Positions 46,605 to 56,651 of a stretch of DNA of 61,915 nt are shown piece after piece. A program made the translations under genes and the position numbers. Numbering within the stretch: the first letter of the stretch is position 1; each line of letters opens with the position of its first letter. Source of the stretch: Deltaproteobacteria bacterium. GTDB lineage: Bacteria; Desulfobacterota; DSM-4660; Desulfatiglandales; HGW-15. Below the pieces are notes generated by a model. It was not told the DNA's origin. It did no database searches and was given only the letters and a program-made list of their open reading frames with translations. The stretch covers positions 1 through 61,915 of the forward strand of contig JAFDHB010000018.1 of NCBI GenBank assembly GCA_019308985.1. Direction: 5' to 3'.

Positions 46605-46660
46605 TCGATGACGTTCAAGAATATATCATCTTTTCCCGCAGAGAACAGGGTTTTGGAAAT

Positions 46661-48193
46661 ATGAAAAGAGAGGTCGAACTGGGCCTTGATGGGATGACAC
46701 TGGAAGACCTGGTGGCAATATCAAGGCATAATGCCAAGGCCAGAATCTCTAAGGGCTCAATAGAAAGGATCAAGGAGGCGAGGAAGCTCCTGGAAGGGTG
46801 GGTGCGGGAAGGAAGAGTCGTCTATGGAGTGACCACAGGATTCGGGGCCTTGAGCGACGTCATAATCTCCAAAACGGATACTGAACAGCTTCAAAAGAAT
46901 GTGCTCATGAGCCATGCTGCCGGGGTGGGAAAACCCCTGGACAGGGAGATCGTGCGCGCGATTATGACCTTGCGGCTCAAGGACTTTGCCAGGGGAAACT
47001 CAGGGATAAGGCTGGAGACCACAAGCCACATCTTGACACTGCTGAACAGGGACATATGCCCTGTAATGCCGGAGAAGGGATCTGTCGGCGCCAGTGGTGA
47101 TCTTGCACCATTGGCCCATCTGGGTCTTGTCTTGATAGGGCTTGGAGAGGCCTTTGTAAACGGCCAAAGGGTCGACGGGAACACCGCCCTCAAGGAAGCG
47201 GAATTGGCGCCTTTGAAGTTGCAAGCAGGGGAGGGCCTTGCCCTTGTGAACGGCACCCAGGTCATGACCGCCATAGGGGCTCTTGCAACTTACGATGCGG
47301 AACGTTTATCAAAGATCTCGGACATATCCGCCGCGATGAGCCTGGAGGTGCTCATGGGCAGCAGGACGGAATTTGACCCACTGATTCACCGGGTTAGGCC
47401 TCATCCTGGCCAGGCCGCTTCCGCAGACAATATGAGAAGAATAACCAGGAACAGCGAAATCATCAGCAGCCATAAAGATTGCAAGAGGATACAGGATGCC
47501 TACACACTGCGCTGCTCGCCACAGGTCCACGGGACAAGCAAAGATGTAATCCGGTTCGTTAGGAGCACTGTTGAGACCGAGATGAACTCTTCCACCAATA
47601 ACCCCCTCGTGTTCCCTGAAACTAAAGGCTTTTTACTGGGCGGCAATTTCCACGGCCAACCCATAGCCCTGGCCATGGACACCCTCTCCATGGCTGTCTC
47701 AGAATTGGCGAATATTTCGGAAAGGCGTATTGAGAGGCTGCTGAACCCTCAGTTGAGCGGTCTCCCTGCATTCCTGGTAAGTAACGGGGGCCTCAACTCC
47801 GGGCTCATGATAGCCCAGTATACGGCCGCAGCCCTGGTGTCCGAGAACAAGGTCTTTTGCCACCCGGCCTGCGTAGACTCAATTTCCACCTCAGCCAACA
47901 AGGAAGATCATGTATCCTTTGGGACCATATCCGCGAGGAAGTGCAGGGAAATAGTAGAAAACGCCGAGATCGTGATCGCAATTGAGCTGCTTTGCGGGGC
48001 GCAGGCCATGGACCTCTTTACCAACATGAAGCCGGGCGAAGGTACTCTGGAGGCCTACCGCGTGGTTAGGGAAAGCGTCGCCCGACTGGAAAGGGATAGA
48101 GTGCTGGCTGAGGACATAGACAAGGTTACCGGGCTGGTGAAAGGCGGTGAGCTACTGGAGCGGGTAGAGAAGGTTGTTGGGGCGCTCAAGTAG
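46661..48193 (+). CDS. hutH: Histidine ammonia-lyase
   Basis: A 510-residue HutH, which removes ammonia from histidine to give urocanate. The triad that makes the MIO prosthetic group is present in GSVGASGDLAPLAHL, and the family segments TGFGALSD, NGTQVMTA and the Q-rich LNSGLMIAQYTAAALVSE are intact. The length is normal. It is first of five genes that convert histidine to glutamate. A weak ribosome site precedes the ATG. Confidence 0.95.
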   Translation: MKREVELGLDGMTLEDLVAISRHNAKARISKGSIERIKEARKLLEGWVREGRVVYGVTTGFGALSDVIISKTDTEQLQKNVLMSHAAGVGKPLDREIVRAIMTLRLKDFARGNSGIRLETTSHILTLLNRDICPVMPEKGSVGASGDLAPLAHLGLVLIGLGEAFVNGQRVDGNTALKEAELAPLKLQAGEGLALVNGTQVMTAIGALATYDAERLSKISDISAAMSLEVLMGSRTEFDPLIHRVRPHPGQAASADNMRRITRNSEIISSHKDCKRIQDAYTLRCSPQVHGTSKDVIRFVRSTVETEMNSSTNNPLVFPETKGFLLGGNFHGQPIALAMDTLSMAVSELANISERRIERLLNPQLSGLPAFLVSNGGLNSGLMIAQYTAAALVSENKVFCHPACVDSISTSANKEDHVSFGTISARKCREIVENAEIVIAIELLCGAQAMDLFTNMKPGEGTLEAYRVVRESVARLERDRVLAEDIDKVTGLVKGGELLERVEKVVGALK

Positions 48194-48399
48194 GGAGCCG
48201 GGTAATGTATGCGAGAATCTTGCCCTGGCTTTTGGATTCTTTGACGCCCTATCATCGCGTATCCTGTGAACTCTGCCGGGCTCGGGTCGAAGATCCTGGG
48301 AGGGGGAGAGTGTGCGAATTCAAATATTCAACTAGGCCTTGAAAATATGCTTCTAACTGCTTGTATTCAAGCAAGTAATTGGCGAGAGGAGATGTGACG

Positions 48400-50127
48400 A
48401 TGGGTGGAAAGGCAAAAGAAAGATTGATCCAGGAGCTCAAGATAGGCTCCGGTAAACCGCGCCCGGTGCGGGCGCCCAGGGGTCGTGAGCTCCACTGCAA
48501 GGGATGGCACCAGGAAGCTGCCTTGAGGATGCTTTGCAACAACCTTGATCCGGAGACGGGAGAGAAGCCCGAGGAGTTGATCGTGTACGGGGGTGCTGGA
48601 AAGGCGGCTCGCAACTGGGATTGTTTTGACGCAATAGCAAGGTCCCTGTTGGATCTGGAGAATGACGAGACCTTGCTAGTTCAGTCGGGGAAGCCCGTGG
48701 GGATAGTCAAGACCAGCTTTCTTGCCCCAAGAGTTCTTATTGCCAATTCCAACATTGCGCCCCATTGGGCCAACTGGGATACGTTCCATGAACTGGACCA
48801 GAGAGGCCTCATGATGTATGGGCAGATGACCGCGGGTTCCTGGATCTACATAGGTACGCAGGGTATCTTGCAGGGGACTTACGAGACTTTTGCCGCCCTG
48901 GCCGAGAAACACTTCAACGGGGATTTGAGGGGACGAATCGTTGTCACCGGAGGCCTTGGCGGCATGGGAGGGGCCCAGCCCCTGGCCGTCACCCTGAACG
49001 GCGGTGTAATCCTGTGCGTCGAGGTGGACAGGAAAAGGATCAAGAGGAGACTGGAGACACGTTACCTGGACAGGATGGAAGAGGACCTGGACAATGCGAT
49101 CATCGCTGCCAAGAAGGCGGCGCAGGAAAAGAGATCCCTATCAATAGGCATATTGGGGAATGCGGCTGAAATACTACCGGAGATGGTCAGGAGAGGCTTT
49201 ATACCGGATGTAGTAACAGACCAGACGAGCGCCCATGATGAACTGAACGGCTACGTACCATCCGGGATCCCCTATGAGGAGGCACTGGAGTTGAGAAGGC
49301 GGGATCCGAAGGCATACATGGAGAAGGCCATTGAATCCATGGCCGTTCATTGTCGTGCCATCCTGGAAATGAAAGACAAGGGAGCGGTTGCCTTTGACTA
49401 CGGGAACAACCTTCGCGCACAGGCCCTCAAGGGTGGAGTAAGAAACGCCATGGATTACCCGGGTTTTGTCCCTGCTTACATACGGGATCTCTTCTGCCAA
49501 GGGGAGGGGCCGTTCAGGTGGGTGGCCCTTTCGGGAGATCCTAACGATATCTCTGTCACCGACCAGGCACTGATTGAGGCTTTCCCTGAAAAGAAGAGGA
49601 TGGTACGCTGGTTGCAGTTGGCCGGTGAGAGGGTTAAACACATGGGACTCCCGGCACGCATATGCTGGTTGGGTTATGGCGAGAGGGAAATAGCAGGAAA
49701 GATTTTCAATGACTTGGTGGCCTCGGGTCGGGTCTCGGCGCCGATAGTCATCGGCAGGGACCATCTTGACTGCGGGTCCGTTGCTTCGCCTTACCGGGAA
49801 ACCGAGGCCATGAAGGATGGCTCCGATGCTGTGGCGGATTGGGCGCTACTGAATTGCATGGTCAACGTGGCCTCCGGGGCGAGCTGGGTTTCTTTCCATG
49901 ACGGAGGAGGGGTCGGAATTGGGTATGCCCTCCATGCAGGCCAGGTATCGGTTGCGGACGGAACGATCGAAGGAGAACAAAGGGTGACCACCGTCTTGAG
50001 GAACGACCCCTGTACGGGTATCTTTCGTCACGCCGACGCGGGTTATGAACGGGCGATCCAAGTGGCCAGAGAAAGAGAGGTCAAGATTCCCATGATCAAT
50101 ATGTACGAGAAGGAGGAGCCTTACTAA
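48400..50127 (+). CDS. hutU: Urocanate hydratase
   Basis: A 575-residue HutU, which converts urocanate to 4-imidazolone-5-propanoate with a tightly bound NAD. Family marks are [60 protein letters not shown] and [16 protein letters not shown]. The ATG at 48400 has GGAG 8 nt upstream; the frame opens at a TTG at 48379. It shares its last base with ftcD. Confidence 0.95.
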   Translation: MGGKAKERLIQELKIGSGKPRPVRAPRGRELHCKGWHQEAALRMLCNNLDPETGEKPEELIVYGGAGKAARNWDCFDAIARSLLDLENDETLLVQSGKPVGIVKTSFLAPRVLIANSNIAPHWANWDTFHELDQRGLMMYGQMTAGSWIYIGTQGILQGTYETFAALAEKHFNGDLRGRIVVTGGLGGMGGAQPLAVTLNGGVILCVEVDRKRIKRRLETRYLDRMEEDLDNAIIAAKKAAQEKRSLSIGILGNAAEILPEMVRRGFIPDVVTDQTSAHDELNGYVPSGIPYEEALELRRRDPKAYMEKAIESMAVHCRAILEMKDKGAVAFDYGNNLRAQALKGGVRNAMDYPGFVPAYIRDLFCQGEGPFRWVALSGDPNDISVTDQALIEAFPEKKRMVRWLQLAGERVKHMGLPARICWLGYGEREIAGKIFNDLVASGRVSAPIVIGRDHLDCGSVASPYRETEAMKDGSDAVADWALLNCMVNVASGASWVSFHDGGGVGIGYALHAGQVSVADGTIEGEQRVTTVLRNDPCTGIFRHADAGYERAIQVAREREVKIPMINMYEKEEPY

Positions 50128-51041
50128 TGGGAAGAGCCCTGATAGAATGCGTCCCCAACTTCAGTGAAGGTAGAGATCGATCGGTAATCGAGGCGATTGT
50201 TGCGCCATTCAAGGAAAGGAAGGGTTGTATCCTTCTCGACTACAGGGCAGACAAGGACCACAATCGGCTTGTTGTCAGTTTGGTAGGAGAACCTGGGCCT
50301 ATTCAGGATGCCCTTATTAAGGCATCACTCGTGGCGATCGAAAAGATAGACCTGGACAGGCACCAGGGCGGACACCCCCGGATCGGAGCCGTTGATGTGA
50401 TACCCTTCATCCCCCTGAGGAATATCCACATGGAGGAATGCGTACACATAGCCCACCGGTTCGGTGAAAGGTTCCACAGGGAGACGGGTGTGCCTGTGTA
50501 CTTCTACGAAGAGGCCGCCTTGGGGCCTGAGAGAAAAAACCTTGAGAGGATTCGTAAGGGCCAGTACGAGGCCCTCAAACATGAAATAACCGATCCGCAG
50601 AAGCATCCTGACATAGGAGAGCCGAAAATTCATCCCACCGCGGGGGCGACTGTGGTCGGGGCCCGCAAGTTCTTGATCGCCTTCAACGTAAACCTGGATT
50701 CCCCGGATGTGGGTGTAGCCAAGAAGATCGCCGGTGCTGTGAGGGCATCGAGCGGCGGGCTGGGTCACGTCAAGGGTATAGGACTGGCCCTGGAGAGCAG
50801 GGGAATCACGCAGGTCAGCATGAATATTACCGACTACGAAAGGAATTCCCTTTACCGGGTCGTAGAACTGATCAGGCTTGAGGCAAGGAAATGGGGGGTT
50901 TCTATCATCGGAACAGAGGTATATGGTATGATTCCCGCCCAGGCACTGATTGACAGTGTATCCTACTATCTACAGATAGAGGGTTTTGACTCAAAACAGG
51001 TCATTGAACTGGCATTACTGGATAGACTGGGTGAAGAGTAG
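50127..51041 (+). CDS. ftcD: Glutamate formimidoyltransferase
   Basis: A 304-residue FtcD N-domain-type enzyme that transfers the formimino group from formiminoglutamate to tetrahydrofolate. It has VPNFSEGRD at the start and ALIECVPN, GGHPRIGAVDVIPF and YFYEEAA, all typical. It stands alone here, with the cyclodeaminase as a separate gene that overlaps it by one base. Use of this route rather than HutG shows that histidine breakdown charges the THF pool. Confidence 0.94.
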   Translation: MGRALIECVPNFSEGRDRSVIEAIVAPFKERKGCILLDYRADKDHNRLVVSLVGEPGPIQDALIKASLVAIEKIDLDRHQGGHPRIGAVDVIPFIPLRNIHMEECVHIAHRFGERFHRETGVPVYFYEEAALGPERKNLERIRKGQYEALKHEITDPQKHPDIGEPKIHPTAGATVVGARKFLIAFNVNLDSPDVGVAKKIAGAVRASSGGLGHVKGIGLALESRGITQVSMNITDYERNSLYRVVELIRLEARKWGVSIIGTEVYGMIPAQALIDSVSYYLQIEGFDSKQVIELALLDRLGEE

Positions 51042-51706
51042 TGAACACCGGGTTTGAGGCGGCTATGAAATTTGCGGAACTATCGGTCGGGAAAGTCTTG
51101 GAGGAACTGGGGAGCTCATCGGCCGCCCCGGGCGGCGGCAGCGCAGCCGCCCTGGCAGGGGCAATGGGTGCTTCGCTCTGTTCAATGGTTGCCGGGTTGA
51201 CGCTCAAGAAAGAAAAATACATGGATTCCCGGAAAGAGATGGAGTCTGTCCGGAGGGATGCGCAAGAAGCCATCCTGGAGCTATGCGCGCTGGCTGACGC
51301 GGACATGAAGGCTTACAAAGGGGTGATGGAGGCCTACAAGCTTCCCAAGAGCAGCGAAACCCAGAAGAAGGAGAGACAGAGAGCTGTTCAAGAAGCCCTG
51401 AAGGAAGCCGCCAGGATTCCCATGGAGACACTCAGGGCGGCCGCAGGAATGGTCGAGGTCTTAAAAGTTCTCCTTGAAAGGGGAAACCCGAACTGTTTGA
51501 CAGACACGGGGGTTGCAGCCCTTCTGATCGACAGCGCCGCCAGGGGAGCATTTTACAATATCCGCATCAATCTTTCTTCCATCACCGACAAGGACTTTTC
51601 GAAACAAATGGCGGAAGAAGCCGAAGGTCTGTTAGAGTTTATGGAAAGAGAGATCAGGGATCTGCAACATACCTTGGAAAAAAGGCTGGACTCAAGGAAC
51701 TGTTGA
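51041..51706 (+). CDS. fchA: Formimidoyltetrahydrofolate cyclodeaminase
   Basis: A 221-residue cyclodeaminase/cyclohydrolase-family protein that converts 5-formimino-THF to 5,10-methenyl-THF and ammonia. The glycine-rich start SSAAPGGGSAAALAGAMG and the helical remainder fit the family. It starts with GTG in TAGTG, overlapping the ftcD stop. Its product enters the same methyl branch that ends in the metF genes of this window. Confidence 0.92.
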   Translation: MNTGFEAAMKFAELSVGKVLEELGSSSAAPGGGSAAALAGAMGASLCSMVAGLTLKKEKYMDSRKEMESVRRDAQEAILELCALADADMKAYKGVMEAYKLPKSSETQKKERQRAVQEALKEAARIPMETLRAAAGMVEVLKVLLERGNPNCLTDTGVAALLIDSAARGAFYNIRINLSSITDKDFSKQMAEEAEGLLEFMEREIRDLQHTLEKRLDSRNC

Positions 51707-51720
51707 GAGGGGGAGGATAC

Positions 51721-52995
51721 ATGGAAAAGGGCCAAAATTCGCACCAATATTTCCCTGATGAGCTGGATACCCTATGGGTAAACGCGGACCTTGCCACAAT
51801 GGGTGGCGAGCAGCCCTATGGCCTCCTGAAAGACGGGGCCATAGGCATATCGGGCAAGAAGATAGGTTGGGTGGGAAAAAGAGAGGAGCTCCCAGGGGAG
51901 TTCAGGTCCAGGGCAAGAGAAGTATTTGACGCCCAGGGAGGCCTGATAACCCCCGGACTGGTGGATTGCCACACGCACTTGGTCTATGCGGGTAACCGTG
52001 CCCAGGAGTTCGAAATGCGCCTCCAAGGTGTCAGCTACGAGGAAATCGCCCGCAAGGGGGGTGGGATACTTTCTACGGTACGTGCGACAAGACAGGCGGA
52101 TGAGAACAGGCTCTTTCTTGAAAGCGCCCCCAGAATGGCCTCAATGTTGAGGGAAGGCGTGACCACGGTTGAAATCAAGTCAGGTTACGGCCTTGACCTG
52201 GATACAGAGTTACGGATCCTGCGGGTGGCCCTGAGGCTCGGAAAGGAATATCCTGTTTCGGTTGTGCCTACCTTTTTGGGGGCCCATGCACTGGCCCCCG
52301 AGTTTGAGGGAAGGGCGGATGAATACATCACCTTTGTGTGTGAAACCGTGATCCCCCACGTGGCCGAGGAGGGCATCGCCAGGTCTGTGGATGTTTTCTG
52401 CGACAGAATAGGATTCAACAGGGAACAGAGCGAGAGGGTATTCAAGGTGGCCAAGAAGAACGGGCTCTCAATCAGGATACATGCGGAACAGCTCTCCGAT
52501 CAAGGTGGGGCCCAGTTGGCCGCGAGTTATGGAGCACTATCCGCGGATCACCTTGAATATCTCTCAAGGGACGGCGCGGAGGCCCTGGCCAGATCTGGGA
52601 CCGTAGCAGTCCTGCTACCCGGTGCTGCCTACTTCCTTCGGGAGAAGAAGACTCCTCCTGTAGACCTCCTGAGGGAGTTTGATATTCCAATGGCAGTATC
52701 AACGGACTGTAATCCCGGCAGCAGTCCGGTTGTCTCCCTCCTGCTCATGATGAACATGGCATGTACCCTGTTCCGCCTTACCCCGGAGGAAGCTCTCAGG
52801 GGTGTCACTATCAATGCCGCCAAGGCCCTTGGCAAGGAAGATCAGGTGGGGACCCTTGAGAGGGATAAGGATGCGGATTTCGTGGTTTGGGAAGTGAGCC
52901 AACCCGCAGAATTGGCCTACAACATAGGGATGAACCCCTGCAGGTACGTGGTAAGGCATGGGCAGGTGGTCATGACAAGGGATCTTCACAAATAG
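51721..52995 (+). CDS. hutI: Imidazolonepropionase
   Basis: A 424-residue amidohydrolase that opens imidazolone propionate to formiminoglutamate. The metal site DCHTHLVYAGNR, the Glu/His of HAEQLSDQGGAQLAA and STDCNPGSSP are intact. GGGGGAGG stands 5 nt before the ATG at 51721, which is preferred over a TTG at 51703. It closes the hut operon and converges on the dehalogenase-like gene with 21 bases between. Confidence 0.95.
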   Translation: MEKGQNSHQYFPDELDTLWVNADLATMGGEQPYGLLKDGAIGISGKKIGWVGKREELPGEFRSRAREVFDAQGGLITPGLVDCHTHLVYAGNRAQEFEMRLQGVSYEEIARKGGGILSTVRATRQADENRLFLESAPRMASMLREGVTTVEIKSGYGLDLDTELRILRVALRLGKEYPVSVVPTFLGAHALAPEFEGRADEYITFVCETVIPHVAEEGIARSVDVFCDRIGFNREQSERVFKVAKKNGLSIRIHAEQLSDQGGAQLAASYGALSADHLEYLSRDGAEALARSGTVAVLLPGAAYFLREKKTPPVDLLREFDIPMAVSTDCNPGSSPVVSLLLMMNMACTLFRLTPEEALRGVTINAAKALGKEDQVGTLERDKDADFVVWEVSQPAELAYNIGMNPCRYVVRHGQVVMTRDLHK

Positions 52996-53016
52996 AGGCG
53001 AACCTCGGTACCGGGC

Positions 53017-54177
53017 TCATGGGGTCTCCCAGAAGTTTTTTCTCCGCACGGGGCTCCCATAGCCCAGCATATCGTCGATCCATACAATCGGCCGGTGTAA
53101 TATCGGTATCTTCCGTATGACCGCGCGCACAAAGTCGTGGAGTTTCCCCTGGGGCTTGTTGAAAGGGCAAACCCTGACACAGTTGTCACAATCCATCCAG
53201 TTCTTGACCCAGAAGAGGAAACAGTTTTCCGGGTTGATATACCACTTCATGACCCCGGAGAAGTTGGACAATGACGGCCCCTTCATGGTCGGGGGTCCGA
53301 AGGCGATGGCGCGGGAAGGGCAATTCTTGGCGCATTTCTTGCATACCCCGCAGAACTCTTTCACGCCAAAGGGCCTGAAACCATCGTGCTCGAGGGGAAG
53401 GTCGGTGAAGACCTTGCATAAACGCACACGGGGACCATACTGTTCCGTGACCAGAAGACCCATGCGCCCGAGTTCCCCGAGTCCTGCTGCCATGGCAAGT
53501 GGAATAGAAAGGGCGGTGTCATTTCCTGAAGGGATCGCCCGGTATCCAAGGCCCCTTATAAAGGTGGCAACCAGGTTCGCCACGATCGCCTGGCGCGAAT
53601 AACCCATTCCCGTTGCCGCGCCCGCGATCGCGTCAGGGGAATAACGGGTGGCATCATAGTCCATTTCCACCGCCATGACGATGGCGTGGTTGCAACCCTG
53701 GGGGAGTTCTATGGGGCGGTGTTCCATGTCGATGAGGTCGTATTCATGGGAGTAGACAAGATTGGGATGGACCTTGCATATGCCCACAAGGTCGGCTCCA
53801 AGAAAGCGTGCAGCCTTCTTTACGATACGGCTGTTGGCCCTGGGCGAGTGCTGCACCGGGCCGTTGGTTTCAACAAACTTCTTTATCTTGTCCGCTATGT
53901 GGGACCACGAATAGAGCCCGATATCGCTCCGCATGTTTCCGAAGGCGTAGCTGTACTCGATGTTCCAAGCAGCATTTCTCAGGGCATAGTCCAGCTTGCG
54001 GTACCCGTATTTGTCCTGGTACCTGATCGTGTTGTAAAGCCTGTCTCCGTGGGGCTTGATTTCTTCATCCCATGTCCTTCTCTTGAACATCTCGTTTTTT
54101 TGATCAAAACGGTAATCAGGGACCGGAAAAGGAAAATCATCTAATTCTTTGTTGAATCCAGATGCTTTCTCATACAT
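53017..54177 (-). CDS. Reductive dehalogenase-like cobalamin/iron-sulfur protein without Tat signal
   Basis: A 386-residue protein. The C-terminal half has two [4Fe-4S] motifs (CGVCKKCAKNCPSRAI and CDNCVRVCPF) joined by KWYINPENCFLFW, a segment typical of RdhA reductive dehalogenases and related to QueG. The central region (GMGYSRQAIVANL, AAGLGELGRMGL) fits the cobalamin-binding fold. There is no twin-arginine signal and no RdhB anchor gene nearby, so it should be cytosolic. The start at 54177 (GGAG 9 nt upstream) is chosen; a TTG at 54207 overlaps livF. The substrate is unknown and dehalogenation is not proven. Confidence 0.8.
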   Translation of the reverse strand: MYEKASGFNKELDDFPFPVPDYRFDQKNEMFKRRTWDEEIKPHGDRLYNTIRYQDKYGYRKLDYALRNAAWNIEYSYAFGNMRSDIGLYSWSHIADKIKKFVETNGPVQHSPRANSRIVKKAARFLGADLVGICKVHPNLVYSHEYDLIDMEHRPIELPQGCNHAIVMAVEMDYDATRYSPDAIAGAATGMGYSRQAIVANLVATFIRGLGYRAIPSGNDTALSIPLAMAAGLGELGRMGLLVTEQYGPRVRLCKVFTDLPLEHDGFRPFGVKEFCGVCKKCAKNCPSRAIAFGPPTMKGPSLSNFSGVMKWYINPENCFLFWVKNWMDCDNCVRVCPFNKPQGKLHDFVRAVIRKIPILHRPIVWIDDMLGYGSPVRRKNFWETP

Positions 54178-54203
54178 TGTCCTGTGCTCCACAATCCTGG
54201 ATT

Positions 54204-54914
54204 TCAAATGCCCATGTACGCCCTTTTGAGGTGTTCGTTTCTCAAGAGTTCTTCCCCTGGTCCTTCCAAGACGATCCGGCCGTTTTCAAGGGCATATGCC
54301 CGCTGGGAAAGCTTTAGCGCTCTAACGACATTCTGCTCCACGAGGAGTATGGTGACCCTTTCCCTGTTTATGGCTGAGAGGGTCTCAAAGGTCTTTTCCA
54401 CCATCAGGGGCGCCAGTCCCAGGGAAGGTTCGTCTATTGTGAGAAGGGTGGGTCTTGCCATCAGCCCTCGAGCAATGGCCAGCATTTGCTGTTCTCCCCC
54501 GCTCAAAGAGCCTGCCAGTTGGCCCTTGTGGGAGGCAAGGGCGGGAAATATACCGTAGATTTCATCAAGCAACGCTTTCATATTGATGTTCTTCCTCTGA
54601 CTGTAGGCGCCTACCTCCAGGTTTTCCTGAACATTCAACAGGGGAAAGACCCTCCTACCTTCAGGCACATGAACAATACCCTTCCCCACGATCGAGTAAG
54701 GCGGAAGACCGAGGATCTGTTCTCCCTTGAAGAGGATGGAGCCATTTATGTTCTTCAAGATACCCGAAATGGACCGCAAGAGCGTACTCTTACCCGCTGC
54801 ATTCGCGCCAACTATTGAGACGATACTCCCCTCCTGTACCTGGATGGAGATATCGAACAACACCTGAAGGTCCCCGTAAAACGCGTGCAATCGGTCAACT
54901 TTGAGCAAGAGCAT
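54204..54914 (-). CDS. livF: Branched-chain amino acid ABC transporter ATPase
   Basis: A 236-residue LivF-type ATPase: Walker A GANAAGKSTLLRSISG, signature SLSGGEQQML, Walker B LLTIDEPSLGL. It overlaps the livG end by 20 bases and is last of livH-livM-livG-livF. GGAG stands 6 nt before the ATG at 54914; the frame opens at a TTG at 54926. It couples ATP hydrolysis to import by LivHM. Confidence 0.92.
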   Translation of the reverse strand: MLLLKVDRLHAFYGDLQVLFDISIQVQEGSIVSIVGANAAGKSTLLRSISGILKNINGSILFKGEQILGLPPYSIVGKGIVHVPEGRRVFPLLNVQENLEVGAYSQRKNINMKALLDEIYGIFPALASHKGQLAGSLSGGEQQMLAIARGLMARPTLLTIDEPSLGLAPLMVEKTFETLSAINRERVTILLVEQNVVRALKLSQRAYALENGRIVLEGPGEELLRNEHLKRAYMGI

Positions 54915-55644
54915 ACTCCTCTCCAAGATAAGCCTTGATTACTCTCTCGTCACAGGCGACCTCACCCGGGGTCCCACCGCAAATCATCTCACCGTGATCC
55001 AGCACAAGGACCCTATGGGACACACTCATGATCACGTTCATGATGTGTTCAATGATAAAGAGGGTGATACCGGCCTCAATGAGCCTGTCGATAAGTTGAA
55101 CCATCTCTTTCAATTCACTGGGGTTCAGACCCGCCATGACCTCGTCCAGGAGAAAGAGCCTGGGACCAGTGGCCAAGCCGCGTGCTATTTCCAGCTTCTT
55201 ACGGTCCGCTATGGTGAGATTTTTCCCAAGAAAGTTCTTCTTGTCCAGCATCCCGACAAAATCAAGGGTCTCTTCCGCCCTCCTTCTTGCGTCTCTCAAG
55301 CTATTCTCCCTGCTTAGGGCCCCTATCATGACGTTCTTTAGCACGGTTATATTGCTGAAGGGCTTTGTTACCTGAAAGGTCCTGCAAATCCCGAGGCTGC
55401 ATATGACTTCCGGGCTCAACCGGGAGATGTCCTTGCCCTCGAATTTGACATAGCCCGTCCTCGGGCGATAGAACCCTGTAATCACGTTGAAGAGAGTGGT
55501 CTTACCTGCGCCATTGGGGCCGATGAGGCCCACGACCTCTCCCTTTTCTATGTTGAAGGTGATCTCCCTGAGAACAGGGTTCCCTCCAAACCACTTGCTC
55601 ACCTCATTCAATACAAGCACTGGGACGAATTCTCCAAGGGTCAA
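54895..55644 (-). CDS. livG: Branched-chain amino acid ABC transporter ATPase
   Basis: A 249-residue LivG-type ATPase: Walker A GPNGAGKTTLFNVITG, a variant signature region (NLTIADRKKLEIARG), Walker B LFLLDEVMAGLNP and the C-terminal liv-type tail with GGTPGEV. The frame opens at a TTG at 55644. A GTG at 55620 (GGAG 11 nt upstream) would give the more usual 241 residues. It lies 5 bases after livM. Confidence 0.92.
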   Translation of the reverse strand: MTLGEFVPVLVLNEVSKWFGGNPVLREITFNIEKGEVVGLIGPNGAGKTTLFNVITGFYRPRTGYVKFEGKDISRLSPEVICSLGICRTFQVTKPFSNITVLKNVMIGALSRENSLRDARRRAEETLDFVGMLDKKNFLGKNLTIADRKKLEIARGLATGPRLFLLDEVMAGLNPSELKEMVQLIDRLIEAGITLFIIEHIMNVIMSVSHRVLVLDHGEMICGGTPGEVACDERVIKAYLGEEYALAQS

Positions 55645-55649
55645 ATGTC

Positions 55650-56651
55650 TTAGAAATGGCTCTCATATAGATACCTGTCTCTGATAGCACCATAGATACC
55701 TTTCGGCAAGAAAAGGAGGACTAGGATCAGGATCACTCCATAAATGATCATATGCAGGCCAGGCAATGCAGTCCCCAGGGCGGCCCTCAGTGCAATAGTG
55801 ACAGGTACAAATATGAGGGCCCCAATAGCCGGACCGAACACTGTGCCCAGACCCCCCACTATAGCAAAAAGGGCGACCTGGATAGATATTTGAATCCTGG
55901 CGACACTTATCGGATCAATGTATACCATGTACTGGGCATAGAAGGCGCCGACTACCGCCGCAAGAAATGAGCTGATTGCCATTGCGGTAAGTCTGACCCT
56001 CCCGGTCCTTACACCAAGGGCCCTGGCTGCGTCTTCGTTCTCCTTGAATGCTGTTAGAAAGTACCCAAGCCTTGAATGCTCGATAGAGTAAGAGATTACT
56101 ATCACCGCCAAGAAGAGGAAGAAAGCTATGTAAAGGTAGGGAAGCTTGCTCTCAAATGCCATATTCAACAGGCTCGGCCTGATGGGAAGGGCTATTCCCT
56201 CGGCGCCGTTGGTCAAAGACCTCCAGTTCATGGCGACAATGGACGTAACCTGTCCGAAAGCCAGGGTGGCCAATGCAAAGTAGTGGCTCCTCAGGCGAAA
56301 ACACACGATTCCAAGAAGTAGGCCGACGATTGAAGCGAGAATGCCACCCAGCAACATCCCCACCCAGGGGGTGAGGCCGAAGTGGAGAAGAAGGAGGGCC
56401 GAGGTATAGGCCCCGATACCGAAAAATGAATTATGCCCGAGGGAGACCATGCCTCCGTAACCCGATATGATGTTCCAAGAGCCGGCAAAGGCACCCCATG
56501 CAAACACCAGTATGAAACCGTCCAGGTAAAAATCATTGTCCACGAAGAGCGGGGCAATGCCCAGCACCAACAGGGCTGCAACAGGTCCTGCAATTTTCTT
56601 GATCTTTGGTCTTTCAGTCGATTGATTCAATGCGTTCCAGCTCCTCTTCAC
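55650..56651 (-). CDS. livM: Branched-chain amino acid ABC transporter permease
   Basis: A 333-residue LivM permease with about eight to ten hydrophobic segments and the family motif GYGGMVSLGHNSFFGIGAYT near residue 70, and GRVRLTAMAISSFLAAVVGA in the second half. It starts with GTG inside the livH end (38-base overlap). The partner is LivH. Confidence 0.92.
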   Translation of the reverse strand: MKRSWNALNQSTERPKIKKIAGPVAALLVLGIAPLFVDNDFYLDGFILVFAWGAFAGSWNIISGYGGMVSLGHNSFFGIGAYTSALLLLHFGLTPWVGMLLGGILASIVGLLLGIVCFRLRSHYFALATLAFGQVTSIVAMNWRSLTNGAEGIALPIRPSLLNMAFESKLPYLYIAFFLFLAVIVISYSIEHSRLGYFLTAFKENEDAARALGVRTGRVRLTAMAISSFLAAVVGAFYAQYMVYIDPISVARIQISIQVALFAIVGGLGTVFGPAIGALIFVPVTIALRAALGTALPGLHMIIYGVILILVLLFLPKGIYGAIRDRYLYESHF

